A stretch of DNA of 6,211 nt from an uncultured Solirubrobacteraceae bacterium (GCA_955652345.1 CATPBV010000228.1:1-6211), one strand, 5' to 3'; counted from the first letter of the stretch, positions 1-6,000 are shown. Program-made: numbers and translations. Notes: generated by a model not told the origin, from the sequence alone.

Positions 1-215
1 ACCCGCTCATGTTTCGCACCTGCGACCTGGTGCTGATCAACAAGATAGACCTGCTGCCCCATCTCGACTACGACCTCGAGCGGTTTCTCTACAACCTCGA
101 CCAGGTGCATCCGGACGTGCCGCGAATGCTCGTCAGCGCCCGCACGGGGGAGGGGATCGACGCGTGGCGGGACTGGCTGCTGTCAGTCGCGAGCCGGGAG
201 GGGGCACTTGCGTGA
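1..215 (+). CDS. hypB: Hydrogenase nickel incorporation GTPase HypB, C-terminal fragment (5' end outside window)
   Basis: This is the last ~70 codons of HypB, the SIMIBI-class GTPase that works with HypA to deliver Ni to the [NiFe]-hydrogenase large subunit in the cytoplasm. The reading frame is already open at base 3 and ends with TGA at 213-215. The visible part holds the guanine-specificity motif NKID (bases 39-50) followed by LLPHLDYDLERF, and the G5-like motif SARTGEG (bases 135-155) followed by IDAWRDWL. That combination and spacing is characteristic of the HypB C-terminus. The P-loop, the metal-binding Cys/His residues and any N-terminal His-rich region lie upstream and cannot be judged. 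The ATG at 9 is an internal Met, not the start. The 3' end overlaps the next gene by 8 bases. Other SIMIBI GTPases such as UreG are conceivable from the fragment alone, but the neighbouring hypF makes HypB the clear choice. Confidence 0.93.
   Translation, partial: PLMFRTCDLVLINKIDLLPHLDYDLERFLYNLDQVHPDVPRMLVSARTGEGIDAWRDWLLSVASREGALA
197..201 (+). promoter_or_regulatory. Ribosome binding site deciding the TTG start of the SIS gene
   Basis: GGAGG lies inside the hypB coding end within the purine run at 196-204, 6 bases before TTG at 208. It supports TTG 208 as the start rather than the in-frame GTG at 223, which would sit 21 bases from the same core. The site being inside hypB suggests translational coupling. 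Confidence 0.6.
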
Positions 216-1416
216 CGCCCCCGTGCACGGCGCTCTCGCCTCCCGCCTGGGCGAGCTGCTCGAGCTGCGCACCGAGGCCAACGAGCGGTTCTTCGCCGCC
301 GAGGCGGAGCGGCTCGCGCGCCTGTGCCATCGGATGGCCGAGCGCTTCGCGCGTGGTGGCCGTCTGATCGCGTTCGGCCGCTCGCCCGCGGCGCGCTCAG
401 ACGCGCGGCACGTAGCGGTCGAGTTCGTTCACCCGGTGATCGTCGGCAAGCGCGCGCTGCCCGCGATCGGCCTCGCGGGCGAAGGCGGCGATCTGCCACT
501 CCAGGTCGATCTGCTCGCTCGCCCAGACGACATCGCGATCGCATTCGGCGTCGAGGAGGACTTCGAGCAGGCTGCCAGGTCGGTGTCGCTCGCTCGCGAT
601 CGCGGGTGCCTGACGATCGCGTTCTCGCCGGTCGGCGCGGAGTGGGAGTTCGAGCCACCGACAGCGGACCGCTACGTACGCCAGGAGCTCGTCGAGACCC
701 TCTACCACGTCCTGTGGGAGCTCGTGCACGTGTTCTTCGAGCACCGCGGCCTGCTCGAGGGTCGCGACGCGAGGCGAGTTCACGATGCCGGCGCGTCGAG
801 CTTCCTGTACCCGTTCCTCGGCGAGCGCGAGCACGAGCTCGAGCCGGTCTTGGACGACGTCCGCCGCTCGGCGCTGATGAAGGCCCATGAGGTGGGCGCG
901 CTGCGAGAGCAGACGCTGACCGACAACTGCGATGTGCTCACTGACGCCGCGATCGAGCTGCGTTCATGCCTGGAGCGTGACGGGAAGCTACTGGCGCTCG
1001 GCAATGGCGGCTCGGCGACCGACGCGATGGACGTGGTCGCGGACTTCCGCTCCACGAACGCGTCCGCGAGCGCGTGGCCGGCGATCGACCTGACCGAGGA
1101 CCCCGCGATCCTGACTGCGATCGCGAACGACATCGGCACCGATGCGATCTTCTCCCGCCAGGTGATCGCCTACGGACAGCGCGGAGACGCGCTGCTCGCG
1201 CTCTCGACATCGGGCAACTCGGGCAACGTGATCGAGGCGCTCGGCGAGGCCCGGCGCCGCGGTCTTCTCACGATCGCAATGGTCGGCTACGACGGCGGCC
1301 GCGTCGGCTCCGAGGCGCTGGCAGACCACGTCGTCATCACCCGCTCCGAGCACATCCCGCGCATACAAGAAGCCCAGGCGAGCGCGTACCACGTCCTGCG
1401 GGAGCTTGTCGGATGA
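208..1416 (+). CDS. Double-SIS-domain protein related to phosphoheptose isomerase GmhA, in the hyp operon
   Basis: The protein has 402 residues and starts at TTG (GTG at 223 is the alternative). It contains two tandem SIS (sugar isomerase) modules. The C-terminal module (about 221-402) closely resembles GmhA: phosphate-binding GNGGSATDAM at 265-274, NDIGTDAIFSRQV at 307-319, STSGNS at 333-338 and RIQEAQ at 385-390, then His395. The N-terminal module (about 8-178) has the same architecture but is divergent: helical region, LIAFGRS at 53-60, SDARHVAVEF at 65-74, the strand DIAIAFGVEED at 108-118 where STSGNS would be, and a final helix 156-177. Both modules end in YHVL-x-ELV (166-173 and 394-401), which argues for internal duplication. 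GmhA interconverts sedoheptulose 7-phosphate forms, but here the residues aligned with the GmhA metal ligands His and Glu are Asp275 and Asp279 in the C-terminal module, so isomerase activity should not be assumed. The gene is coupled at both ends to hypB and hypF, implying a role tied to hydrogenase maturation, which I cannot define. Expected location is cytoplasmic, with no signal peptide or membrane segment. Confidence 0.88.
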   Translation: MRDAPVHGALASRLGELLELRTEANERFFAAEAERLARLCHRMAERFARGGRLIAFGRSPAARSDARHVAVEFVHPVIVGKRALPAIGLAGEGGDLPLQVDLLARPDDIAIAFGVEEDFEQAARSVSLARDRGCLTIAFSPVGAEWEFEPPTADRYVRQELVETLYHVLWELVHVFFEHRGLLEGRDARRVHDAGASSFLYPFLGEREHELEPVLDDVRRSALMKAHEVGALREQTLTDNCDVLTDAAIELRSCLERDGKLLALGNGGSATDAMDVVADFRSTNASASAWPAIDLTEDPAILTAIANDIGTDAIFSRQVIAYGQRGDALLALSTSGNSGNVIEALGEARRRGLLTIAMVGYDGGRVGSEALADHVVITRSEHIPRIQEAQASAYHVLRELVG

Positions 1417-3752
1417 GCGTCGACACGGTCGCGCGCGAGCGCCGGCGCGTTCGCGTTCGCGTCGGCGGCACCGTCCAGGGAGTCGGCTTTCGCCCGTATG
1501 TGTACCGGCTCGCGGGCGAGCTCGGACTGAGCGGCTTCGTGCTCAATGACCCCCGAGGCGTGCTGCTCGAGGTCGAAGGCGGCGCGGGCGCGGTCGATGA
1601 GTTCCTCGCTCGGCTCGCTCCCGATGCACCGCCGCTCGCGGTGCTCGAGCGGGTGCTCAGCGAGGAGCGGGCACCGACGGGGGAGACCGAGTTCACGATC
1701 CGGGAGAGTCCGGCCGGCGGTGTCCCGAACGCGCCGGTCACGCCCGATACCGCGACCTGTGAAGAGTGCGTCGCTGAGCTGTTCGATCCCGGCGACCGTC
1801 GCTTTCGTTACCCGTTCACCAACTGCACCAACTGCGGCCCGCGGTTCACGATCGTGCGCGGCGTCCCCTACGACCGCGCGCTGACGACGATGGCCGCGTT
1901 CGCGATGTGCCCGCGCTGCCGAGCGGAGTACGACGACCCAGCGGACCGGCGCTTCCACGCCCAGCCGAATGCATGCCCGGCGTGCGGGCCGTCCGTTCGC
2001 GTGATCAGGCCCGACGGTCAGCCCGCGACGATCGACGAGGCGTCCGATCCGGTACAGGCGGCGGCGTTCGCCCTGCGCGAGGGGAGAATCGTGGCGATCA
2101 AGGGGATCGGAGGCTTCCACCTCGCCTGCCGCGCCGACGACGAGGCGGCGGTCGCCGCGCTGCGGGCACGCAAGCACCGCGAGGACAAGCCGTTCGCGCT
2201 GATGGTCGCGAGCGTGGAGGCGGCTTGCGCACTCGCGCCGTTCGGCGAGCGGGAGGTCGAGCTGTTGCGCTCGCCCGAGCGCCCGATCGTGCTCGCGCGG
2301 CGTCGAGCGGATGCCCCAGTGGCGCCATCGGTCGCGCCGGGCGCTCCCGAGCTCGGCCTGATGCTCCCCTACTCGCCCCTCCATCACGTGCTGCTTGCCG
2401 ACGCCGGCACCACGCTCGTGATGACGAGCGGAAACGTGTCAGACGAGCCGATCTCCTACGCCAACGAGGACGCGATCGCACGGCTCGCGGGCATCGCCGA
2501 TCTGCTGCTCGTGCACGACCGCCCGATCCAGACCCGGACCGACGACTCGGTCGTGAGGGCAGTGAGCGCTCCCGGAGGGCCGCGGACCGTCTTCCTGCGG
2601 CGCTCCCGCGGCTATGTCCCGACCAGAATCCCGCTCTCGGGCGGGGTGCAGCGGCCGCTGCTCGCCTGCGGGGCTGAGCTCAAGAGCACCTTCTGCGTGG
2701 CCAAGGACGAGTCCGCTTGGGTCTCTCACCACATCGGCGACCTGTCCAACTACGAGACGCTTCGCTCGTTCACCGAAGGGATCGAGCATTTCGAGCAGCT
2801 GTTTGCGGTCGCTCCCGAGGTGGTCGCGCATGACATGCACCCCGAGTACCTCTCGACCAAGTACGCGCACGACCGTGAAGGCGTGCGACTCGTCGCCGTC
2901 CAGCACCACCACGCGCACCTGGCCGCGTGCCTGGCCGAGCACGGCGAGCTCGGTGCGGCGGTCGGCGCGATCTTCGACGGGACCGGGTACGGAACCGACG
3001 GCACCGTGTGGGGTGGCGAGCTGCTGCTCGGCGATCTCGCGGACTTCGAGCGTGTCGGGGCGCTGCTGCCGGTCAGGCTGCCGGGGGGCGAGCGGGCGAT
3101 CCGAGAGCCGTGGCGGATGGCGTGCGCATGGCTGTCGGCGGCGGACGCCGCGGTCGCAGAGGCGCCACGCCTCCCGCGCGGGCTGGCCGGACGAGTTGAC
3201 GCGCGCGTCTGGGGTCAGGTGGCCCAGCTTGTCCGCACGGGCCTCCGTTCACCCGTCACCACGAGCATGGGGCGCCTGTTCGATGCGGTCGCGGCGATCT
3301 GCGGAGTGCGGGCGCGGGTCAATTACGAAGGACAGGCCGCGATCGAGCTCGAGGCCGCGTGCGACCCGGCCGAGCGGGACGGCTATCCGATCGCGCTCGA
3401 GCGCAACGGCGGGCTGCTCGTGATCGACCCGCGCGAGACGATCCGCGCCGTCAGCGCCGACGTGGAAGCGGGCATCGCGCTCGGTGCGATCGCGAGCCGG
3501 TTTCATGCCGCAATCGCCACCGTGACCGTCGAGGCATGCTCGGCCGCGGCGTCAGCACACGCCACCGACCTGATCGTGCTCTCGGGCGGCGTGTTCCAGA
3601 ATCGGCGCTTGCTCGAAGGCGTTGTGAGCGGTCTGTACCGCGTCGGGCTGCGGACGCTCGTCCCCGAGCGTCTGCCTGTCGGCGACGGCGGGATCTCATA
3701 TGGGCAGGCCGCTGTCGCCGCCCGCCGGCTGCCGGAGGGGCGCGTGCGATGA
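1413..3752 (+). CDS. hypF: Carbamoyltransferase HypF ([NiFe]-hydrogenase maturation)
   Basis: A complete HypF of 779 residues, close to the family's usual 750-780. It uses carbamoyl phosphate and ATP to make carbamoyl-adenylate and transfers the carbamoyl group to the C-terminal Cys of HypE, giving the cyanide ligands of the active-site iron. Domains in order: acylphosphatase (about 11-98) with VQGVGFRP at 21-28, whose Arg27 and downstream Asn45 are the expected catalytic pair; a zinc-finger region with four Cys pairs, C116/C119, C138/C141, C166/C169 and C188/C191; a YrdC-like nucleotide-binding domain (about 205-400) with KGIGGFHL at 230-237, KHREDKPFALM at 254-264 and TSGN at 338-341; and a Kae1-like domain (about 413-779) with HDMHPEYLST at 473-482, HHHAHLAA at 498-505, FDGTGYGTDG at 521-530, TTSMGRLFDA at 616-625 and LSGGVFQNRRL at 723-733. 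Every key motif is intact, so it is probably functional. The ATG at 1413 overlaps the SIS stop (ATGA), with GGGAG at 1400-1404 as ribosome binding site. Confidence 0.97.
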   Translation: MSVDTVARERRRVRVRVGGTVQGVGFRPYVYRLAGELGLSGFVLNDPRGVLLEVEGGAGAVDEFLARLAPDAPPLAVLERVLSEERAPTGETEFTIRESPAGGVPNAPVTPDTATCEECVAELFDPGDRRFRYPFTNCTNCGPRFTIVRGVPYDRALTTMAAFAMCPRCRAEYDDPADRRFHAQPNACPACGPSVRVIRPDGQPATIDEASDPVQAAAFALREGRIVAIKGIGGFHLACRADDEAAVAALRARKHREDKPFALMVASVEAACALAPFGEREVELLRSPERPIVLARRRADAPVAPSVAPGAPELGLMLPYSPLHHVLLADAGTTLVMTSGNVSDEPISYANEDAIARLAGIADLLLVHDRPIQTRTDDSVVRAVSAPGGPRTVFLRRSRGYVPTRIPLSGGVQRPLLACGAELKSTFCVAKDESAWVSHHIGDLSNYETLRSFTEGIEHFEQLFAVAPEVVAHDMHPEYLSTKYAHDREGVRLVAVQHHHAHLAACLAEHGELGAAVGAIFDGTGYGTDGTVWGGELLLGDLADFERVGALLPVRLPGGERAIREPWRMACAWLSAADAAVAEAPRLPRGLAGRVDARVWGQVAQLVRTGLRSPVTTSMGRLFDAVAAICGVRARVNYEGQAAIELEAACDPAERDGYPIALERNGGLLVIDPRETIRAVSADVEAGIALGAIASRFHAAIATVTVEACSAAASAHATDLIVLSGGVFQNRRLLEGVVSGLYRVGLRTLVPERLPVGDGGISYGQAAVAARRLPEGRVR

Positions 3753-4051
3753 GCGAGAACCCGGCGCGGGAGCAGATCGTCACTCAGCAGGTGTACATCC
3801 GCGGCGCCAACCGGCCGTTCGGCGAGCTCACGCTCGAGGACGCCCGCGCCCGCGCCGACGAGCTCCGCGCGGCGACCGGCTGGGGACCAACCGCAAGGGT
3901 CGCACCCGTTGCACGGGCGTGGCGCGAGCTCGCGATGGCGATGGAGCGCGAAAGCGCAGGGACCGTGAGCGACCTGAGCCCCGAGGTGGTCGTCGAGCTC
4001 GCCCCACGGCTGTGGGTCGTGCTGCCCGGCGGAAGCGGGCCGCCGAACTGA
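3749..4051 (+). CDS. 100-residue conserved-looking protein of unknown function, coupled to hypF
   Basis: I do not recognise an established family name. The ATG overlaps the hypF stop (ATGA), and GGAGG at 3734-3738 lies 10 bases upstream, so the start is well supported and translation is probably coupled to hypF. The small soluble protein has a short polar N-terminus (1-13), a beta-like QVYIRGANRPFGELT at 14-28, a charged helix LEDARARADELRAA at 29-42, a WGPTARVAPVARAW segment at 45-58, a second helix to about 71, and a C-terminal strand pair VVVELAPRLWVVLP at 80-93. It has no Cys, no signal peptide and no membrane segment, so it is unlikely to carry a Cys-ligated metal. Its position makes an accessory role in hydrogenase maturation or assembly plausible by association only. 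It is not HypC (no N-terminal MC motif), HypA (no CxxC pairs) or a HypD/E fragment. High coding GC and unbroken coupling support a real gene. Confidence 0.75.
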   Translation: MSENPAREQIVTQQVYIRGANRPFGELTLEDARARADELRAATGWGPTARVAPVARAWRELAMAMERESAGTVSDLSPEVVVELAPRLWVVLPGGSGPPN

Positions 4052-4084
4052 AGCATCACGTTCCTGAGTATCGTTGATGAACGA

Positions 4085-4819
4085 ATGCCCTTCTTCGGAC
4101 ACAAGACCCGCCATGAGCGCGAATGGGAGGAAGTCCGGTCAACTGCGCAGGATGACCTCGTAGCGCTCGGCGACGATATCCGCTCGCTCGACATCGACAT
4201 GGAGATGCCGGGTGTCTCAGCGGATGCCAAGCAGCGCTACGACCAGGCGCTTCAGGCTTATCAGCGGGCAAGCGAGATCTTCGACAAGGCCAAGCACCCG
4301 GAGGATCTGGCTCCGGTGAGCGAGACCTTGGAAGAGGGTCGCTATGCGATGGCGTACGCGAAGGCCGTGATGGACGGGCGCCTGCCGCCCGAGCGCCGCC
4401 CGCCGTGCTTCTTCGATCCCCGTCACGGGCCATCCACAGAGGACGTGCAGTGGGCGCCGCCCAACGGCGCTCCCCGGCCTGTGCCTGCATGTGCGGCCGA
4501 TGCGGTTCGAATCAATGACGGCTTCGAGCCGCATGGCCGGCAAGTGTCCGTCGACGGCCGGCTGACCGACTACTGGAATGCCCCGCGTCACTACGGGCCG
4601 TACGCGGGCGGGTACTTCAAGGGGTTTGGGGGCGGTGGCATGCTACCCGGGCTGCTGCTCGGCTCGGCGCTCGGCGCAGGCCTCGGATTCGGTGCAGCAG
4701 GGATCGGCGACCTCTTCGGTGACGGCGGCGATTGGGGAGACGGGGGCGACTTCGGCGACGGAGATGACGGCGGAGACTTCGGCGGCGGAGATTTTGGGGG
4801 CGGGGACTTCGGCGACTGA
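4085..4819 (+). CDS. Uncharacterised protein with Cys/His/Pro core and Gly-Asp-Phe repeat tail
   Basis: The protein has 244 residues and no assigned function. The start MPFFGHK at ATG 4085 looks natural, but no good Shine-Dalgarno sequence precedes it. Layout: residues 8-100 are charged and helical, possibly coiled coil, with EDLAPVSETLEEGRYAMAYA at 73-92. Residues 101-167 form a compact Pro-rich core with PPCFFDPRHGPS at 106-117, VPACAADA at 133-140 and TDYW at 161-164; Cys108, His114 and Cys136 could form a metal site or a disulfide. Residues 179-211 are Gly-rich and hydrophobic (MLPGLLLGSALGAGLGFGAA at 186-205), resembling a glycine-zipper or weak membrane segment. Residues 212-244 are an acidic Gly/Asp/Phe tail. 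From memory, actinobacteria carry similar proteins with a PCFFxPxHGP core and a G-rich tail; I know of no function. There is no signal peptide. It begins 33 bases after the preceding gene, so co-transcription with the hyp operon is possible but unproven. Confidence 0.8.
   Translation: MPFFGHKTRHEREWEEVRSTAQDDLVALGDDIRSLDIDMEMPGVSADAKQRYDQALQAYQRASEIFDKAKHPEDLAPVSETLEEGRYAMAYAKAVMDGRLPPERRPPCFFDPRHGPSTEDVQWAPPNGAPRPVPACAADAVRINDGFEPHGRQVSVDGRLTDYWNAPRHYGPYAGGYFKGFGGGGMLPGLLLGSALGAGLGFGAAGIGDLFGDGGDWGDGGDFGDGDDGGDFGGGDFGGGDFGD
4772..4816 (+). repeat. Three in-frame 15-bp repeats encoding Gly-Asp-Phe-Gly-Gly/Asp
   Basis: Units at 4772-4786, 4787-4801 and 4802-4816 encode GDFGG, GDFGG and GDFGD at the very end of the 244-residue protein. 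The third bases differ between units (ttc/ttt, ggc/ggg), so the repeat is conserved mainly at protein level rather than being a fresh DNA expansion. Looser GD units extend upstream to about 4718. Confidence 0.8.
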
Positions 4820-4824
4820 GCCGA

Positions 4825-4836
4825 GCCGCATGCGGC
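4825..4836. terminator. 12-bp palindrome between convergent genes, possible bidirectional terminator
   Basis: GCCGCATGCGGC is a perfect palindrome that could fold as a 4-bp GC stem with a CATG loop. It lies in the 22-base gap between the stop of the + strand gene (4819) and the stop of the - strand gene (4842), where a shared terminator is expected. The stem is short and no U-tract follows on either strand, so this is weak. Confidence 0.3.
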
Positions 4837-4841
4837 GATGG

Positions 4842-5828
4842 TTACTGCCCTTCCCGTGCTGTGGCCCTCGACGAGCGCTGGATGGTCGGTGTAAGCGTCG
4901 CGACGGCGACGGCCCCAGCCGCTGCTTGGAGTCCGAGTGAGACGAATCGATAGAGGATGATGGCGGCGGCGCCGAGTCCGGCGTTGACTCCGGAGGCGAT
5001 CAGCACGCCGAGCATGATCGGCTCGATGCCGCCGACGCCGCCCGGGAGTGGAAGCCCATTGCCGAGCTGACCGAGCATGTACGCGAGCACGATCACGCCG
5101 ATCGGCGCGGAGCCGTGGGCGGCGTCGAAGGCGATGATGAGGACGCCGCAGTCGCCGGCCCAATAGCCTGCCGCGCCGAGCAGCAGGCTGGGTTGGCGTA
5201 GGCGACTGGGGAGCTCGCGCAGGCCATCTGGGATGGCTTGAACGATGTCCCGTCCGATCCTGCGCCAGCGCACCCGGGGCGCGCTCCGACGCGCGCGTGC
5301 GAGAAGCCACGCGGCGACGGCGAGTGACACGGCTACGAGCACCACGCCCAGAGGGGCGAGTGCCACGGCCAGCGGCGCGTGACCTGGGCCGAGGCCGAGG
5401 GCGACCATCGTGCCCAGCACGATCGCGGCGGCGATGTAGGGGAGGTTGAGGATCGTGCCGTGGATCACGCTTCGCGTCATCACGATCGGGAACGGCATGC
5501 CGCCGCGCATCAGAGCCCAGATTCGCAGCGCCGGTCCGCCGGCCCCGGTGGGGACGACCGCGAACGCGCCGAGCTCGCCGACTCCGATCTGAGCGCTGCG
5601 GACACGCCGGAGCTTGTAGGCGCCGTGAGAGAAGACGCCGTGGAAAAGCACCGAGTATGAGGTCACCGCGGCGATCTCGGTGAGCAGCTCGGCGGCGAAC
5701 CACGCCGGGGCCGCATGCTGGAGGCGTCGGCCCGAGCCGGGGACCGTTCCAACGATGACCAGGGCAACGGCGGCCAGCAGCGCGGCGAGGAGCGCGGCCT
5801 GAAAGAGCTCTGTTCGATAACGGCGCAC
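4842..5828 (-). CDS. UPF0104/flippase-like integral membrane protein (MprF membrane-domain/AglD superfamily)
   Basis: The protein has 328 residues, typical for the single-domain members of the lysylphosphatidylglycerol synthase transmembrane-region family. It has about seven to eight hydrophobic segments: roughly 9-28, 42-62, 84-104 (possibly re-entrant), 128-146, 152-178, 214-235, 242-258 and 268-312 (probably two). Diagnostic motifs are GELGAFAVVPTGAGGPALRI at 84-103 and the GQLGNGLPLPGGVGGIEPIM stretch at 253-272, followed by LYRFVSLGLQ at 292-301. Relatives flip or transfer lipid-linked substrates across the cytoplasmic membrane (MprF N-terminal domain) or act in glycan assembly (AglD); the substrate here is unknown. 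There is no aminoacyl-transferase domain, so it is not a full MprF. The start is GTG (5828-5826): an in-frame TAA sits two codons upstream and no earlier start is possible. No strong ribosome binding site is visible. It is divergent from the tetR gene and may be under its control. Confidence 0.85.
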   Translation of the reverse strand: MRRYRTELFQAALLAALLAAVALVIVGTVPGSGRRLQHAAPAWFAAELLTEIAAVTSYSVLFHGVFSHGAYKLRRVRSAQIGVGELGAFAVVPTGAGGPALRIWALMRGGMPFPIVMTRSVIHGTILNLPYIAAAIVLGTMVALGLGPGHAPLAVALAPLGVVLVAVSLAVAAWLLARARRSAPRVRWRRIGRDIVQAIPDGLRELPSRLRQPSLLLGAAGYWAGDCGVLIIAFDAAHGSAPIGVIVLAYMLGQLGNGLPLPGGVGGIEPIMLGVLIASGVNAGLGAAAIILYRFVSLGLQAAAGAVAVATLTPTIQRSSRATAREGQ

Positions 5829-5863
5829 GGCTTACGGGCCTGAGTTGTCATTCTGGCTGTGCG

Positions 5864-5879
5864 CGGCTCCGCGGAGCCG
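5864..5879. repeat. 16-bp perfect GC palindrome (hairpin) upstream of the flippase gene
   Basis: CGGCTCCGCGGAGCCG can form a 6-bp stem (CGGCTC/GAGCCG) with a CGCG loop. It lies 36 bases upstream of the flippase start, in its probable 5' leader. No U-tract follows. It could be a leader structure, a protein site or a dispersed genomic repeat; the window holds only one copy. Confidence 0.5.
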
Positions 5880-5936
5880 GTCGACGCTCTCCTCGAGGGT
5901 CTACCCGAACGCCTCGAAAGCCTCAGCGCACGCCGT

Positions 5937-5962
5937 AATTACTGATCAGCCAATCAGTAATT
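5937..5962. promoter_or_regulatory. Operator 1: perfect 10-bp inverted repeat, 6-nt spacer
   Basis: AATTACTGAT (5937-5946) and ATCAGTAATT (5953-5962) are perfect inverted arms separated by CAGCCA. The site lies in an AT-rich island directly upstream of the TetR-family gene and touches the start of its TTGACA box. The size and symmetry fit a TetR-dimer operator, so autorepression is inferred. Confidence 0.7.
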
Positions 5963-5979
5963 GACAACATCGTCAATTA
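5958..5979. promoter_or_regulatory. Operator 2: perfect 8-bp inverted repeat, 6-nt spacer, overlapping operator 1
   Basis: TAATTGAC (5958-5965) and GTCAATTA (5972-5979) are perfect inverted arms separated by AACATC. The left arm shares bases 5958-5962 with the right arm of operator 1 and contains most of the -35 box. A weaker third pair, GTCAAT (5972-5977) with ATTGTC (5984-5989), again has a 6-nt gap and matches in 5 of 6 positions. Confidence 0.68.
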
Positions 5980-5988
5980 TGATATTGT
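5961..5988 (+). promoter_or_regulatory. Candidate sigma-70-type promoter of the tetR gene
   Basis: TTGACA at 5961-5966 matches the -35 consensus perfectly, and TATTGT at 5983-5988 is a fair -10 box at 16-bp spacing. The predicted start site is near 5995, only about 6 bases before the ATG at 6001. Operator 2 covers the -35 box and spacer, so a bound repressor would exclude RNA polymerase. Confidence 0.55.
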
Positions 5989-6000
5989 CACCCTCCCGAT

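Larger units (their letters stand above)
5829..6000. other. 172-bp divergent intergenic region
   Basis: The half near the flippase gene (5829-5935) is GC-rich with the 16-bp palindrome at 5864-5879 and a small CCTCGAGG palindrome at 5891-5898. The half near tetR (5936-5990) is strongly AT-rich and holds the operators and promoter. I see no RNA gene or small ORF worth calling. Confidence 0.7.

Noticed and set aside
1074..1412. Upstream extension of the hypF frame to an ATG at 1074
   Set aside because: The extension is antimotif, Arg-rich sequence lying within the conserved SIS C-terminal module; the coupled ATG at 1413 directly precedes the acylphosphatase domain.
208..1416. Calling the SIS gene gmhA with heptose biosynthesis function
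   Set aside because: The C-terminal module has Asp at the positions I align with the His and Glu ligands, the protein is twice the usual length, and the operon is hydrogenase maturation.
1287..2387. Long open frame on the minus strand opposite the SIS/hypF junction (about 366 codons)
   Set aside because: It is antisense to clearly conserved hypF and SIS motifs; long antisense frames are usual in high-GC coding DNA, and its protein is Arg-rich without recognisable domains.
3749..4051. Small ORF after hypF as hypC
   Set aside because: HypC begins with Met-Cys and needs that Cys; this protein has no Cys at all.
4052..4084. Terminator or promoter between the 100-residue gene and the 244-residue gene
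   Set aside because: No hairpin with a U-tract and no convincing -35/-10 pair is visible in these 33 bases.
4077..4163. Short + strand ORF from the ATG at 4077, overlapping the start of the 244-residue gene
   Set aside because: It is under 30 codons, out of frame, and has no ribosome binding site or recognisable sequence.
4718..4819. Repetitive GGCGAC/GGAGAC tract as a CRISPR or DNA satellite
   Set aside because: No unique spacers exist, units stay in frame, and synonymous changes show it is a protein-level Gly-Asp-Phe repeat.
4591..5703. Long minus-strand frame running across the flippase gene and into the 244-residue gene
   Set aside because: It is out of frame with the flippase, Arg-rich, and its Lys-Ser-Pro repeats are only the antisense of the Gly-Asp-Phe repeat.
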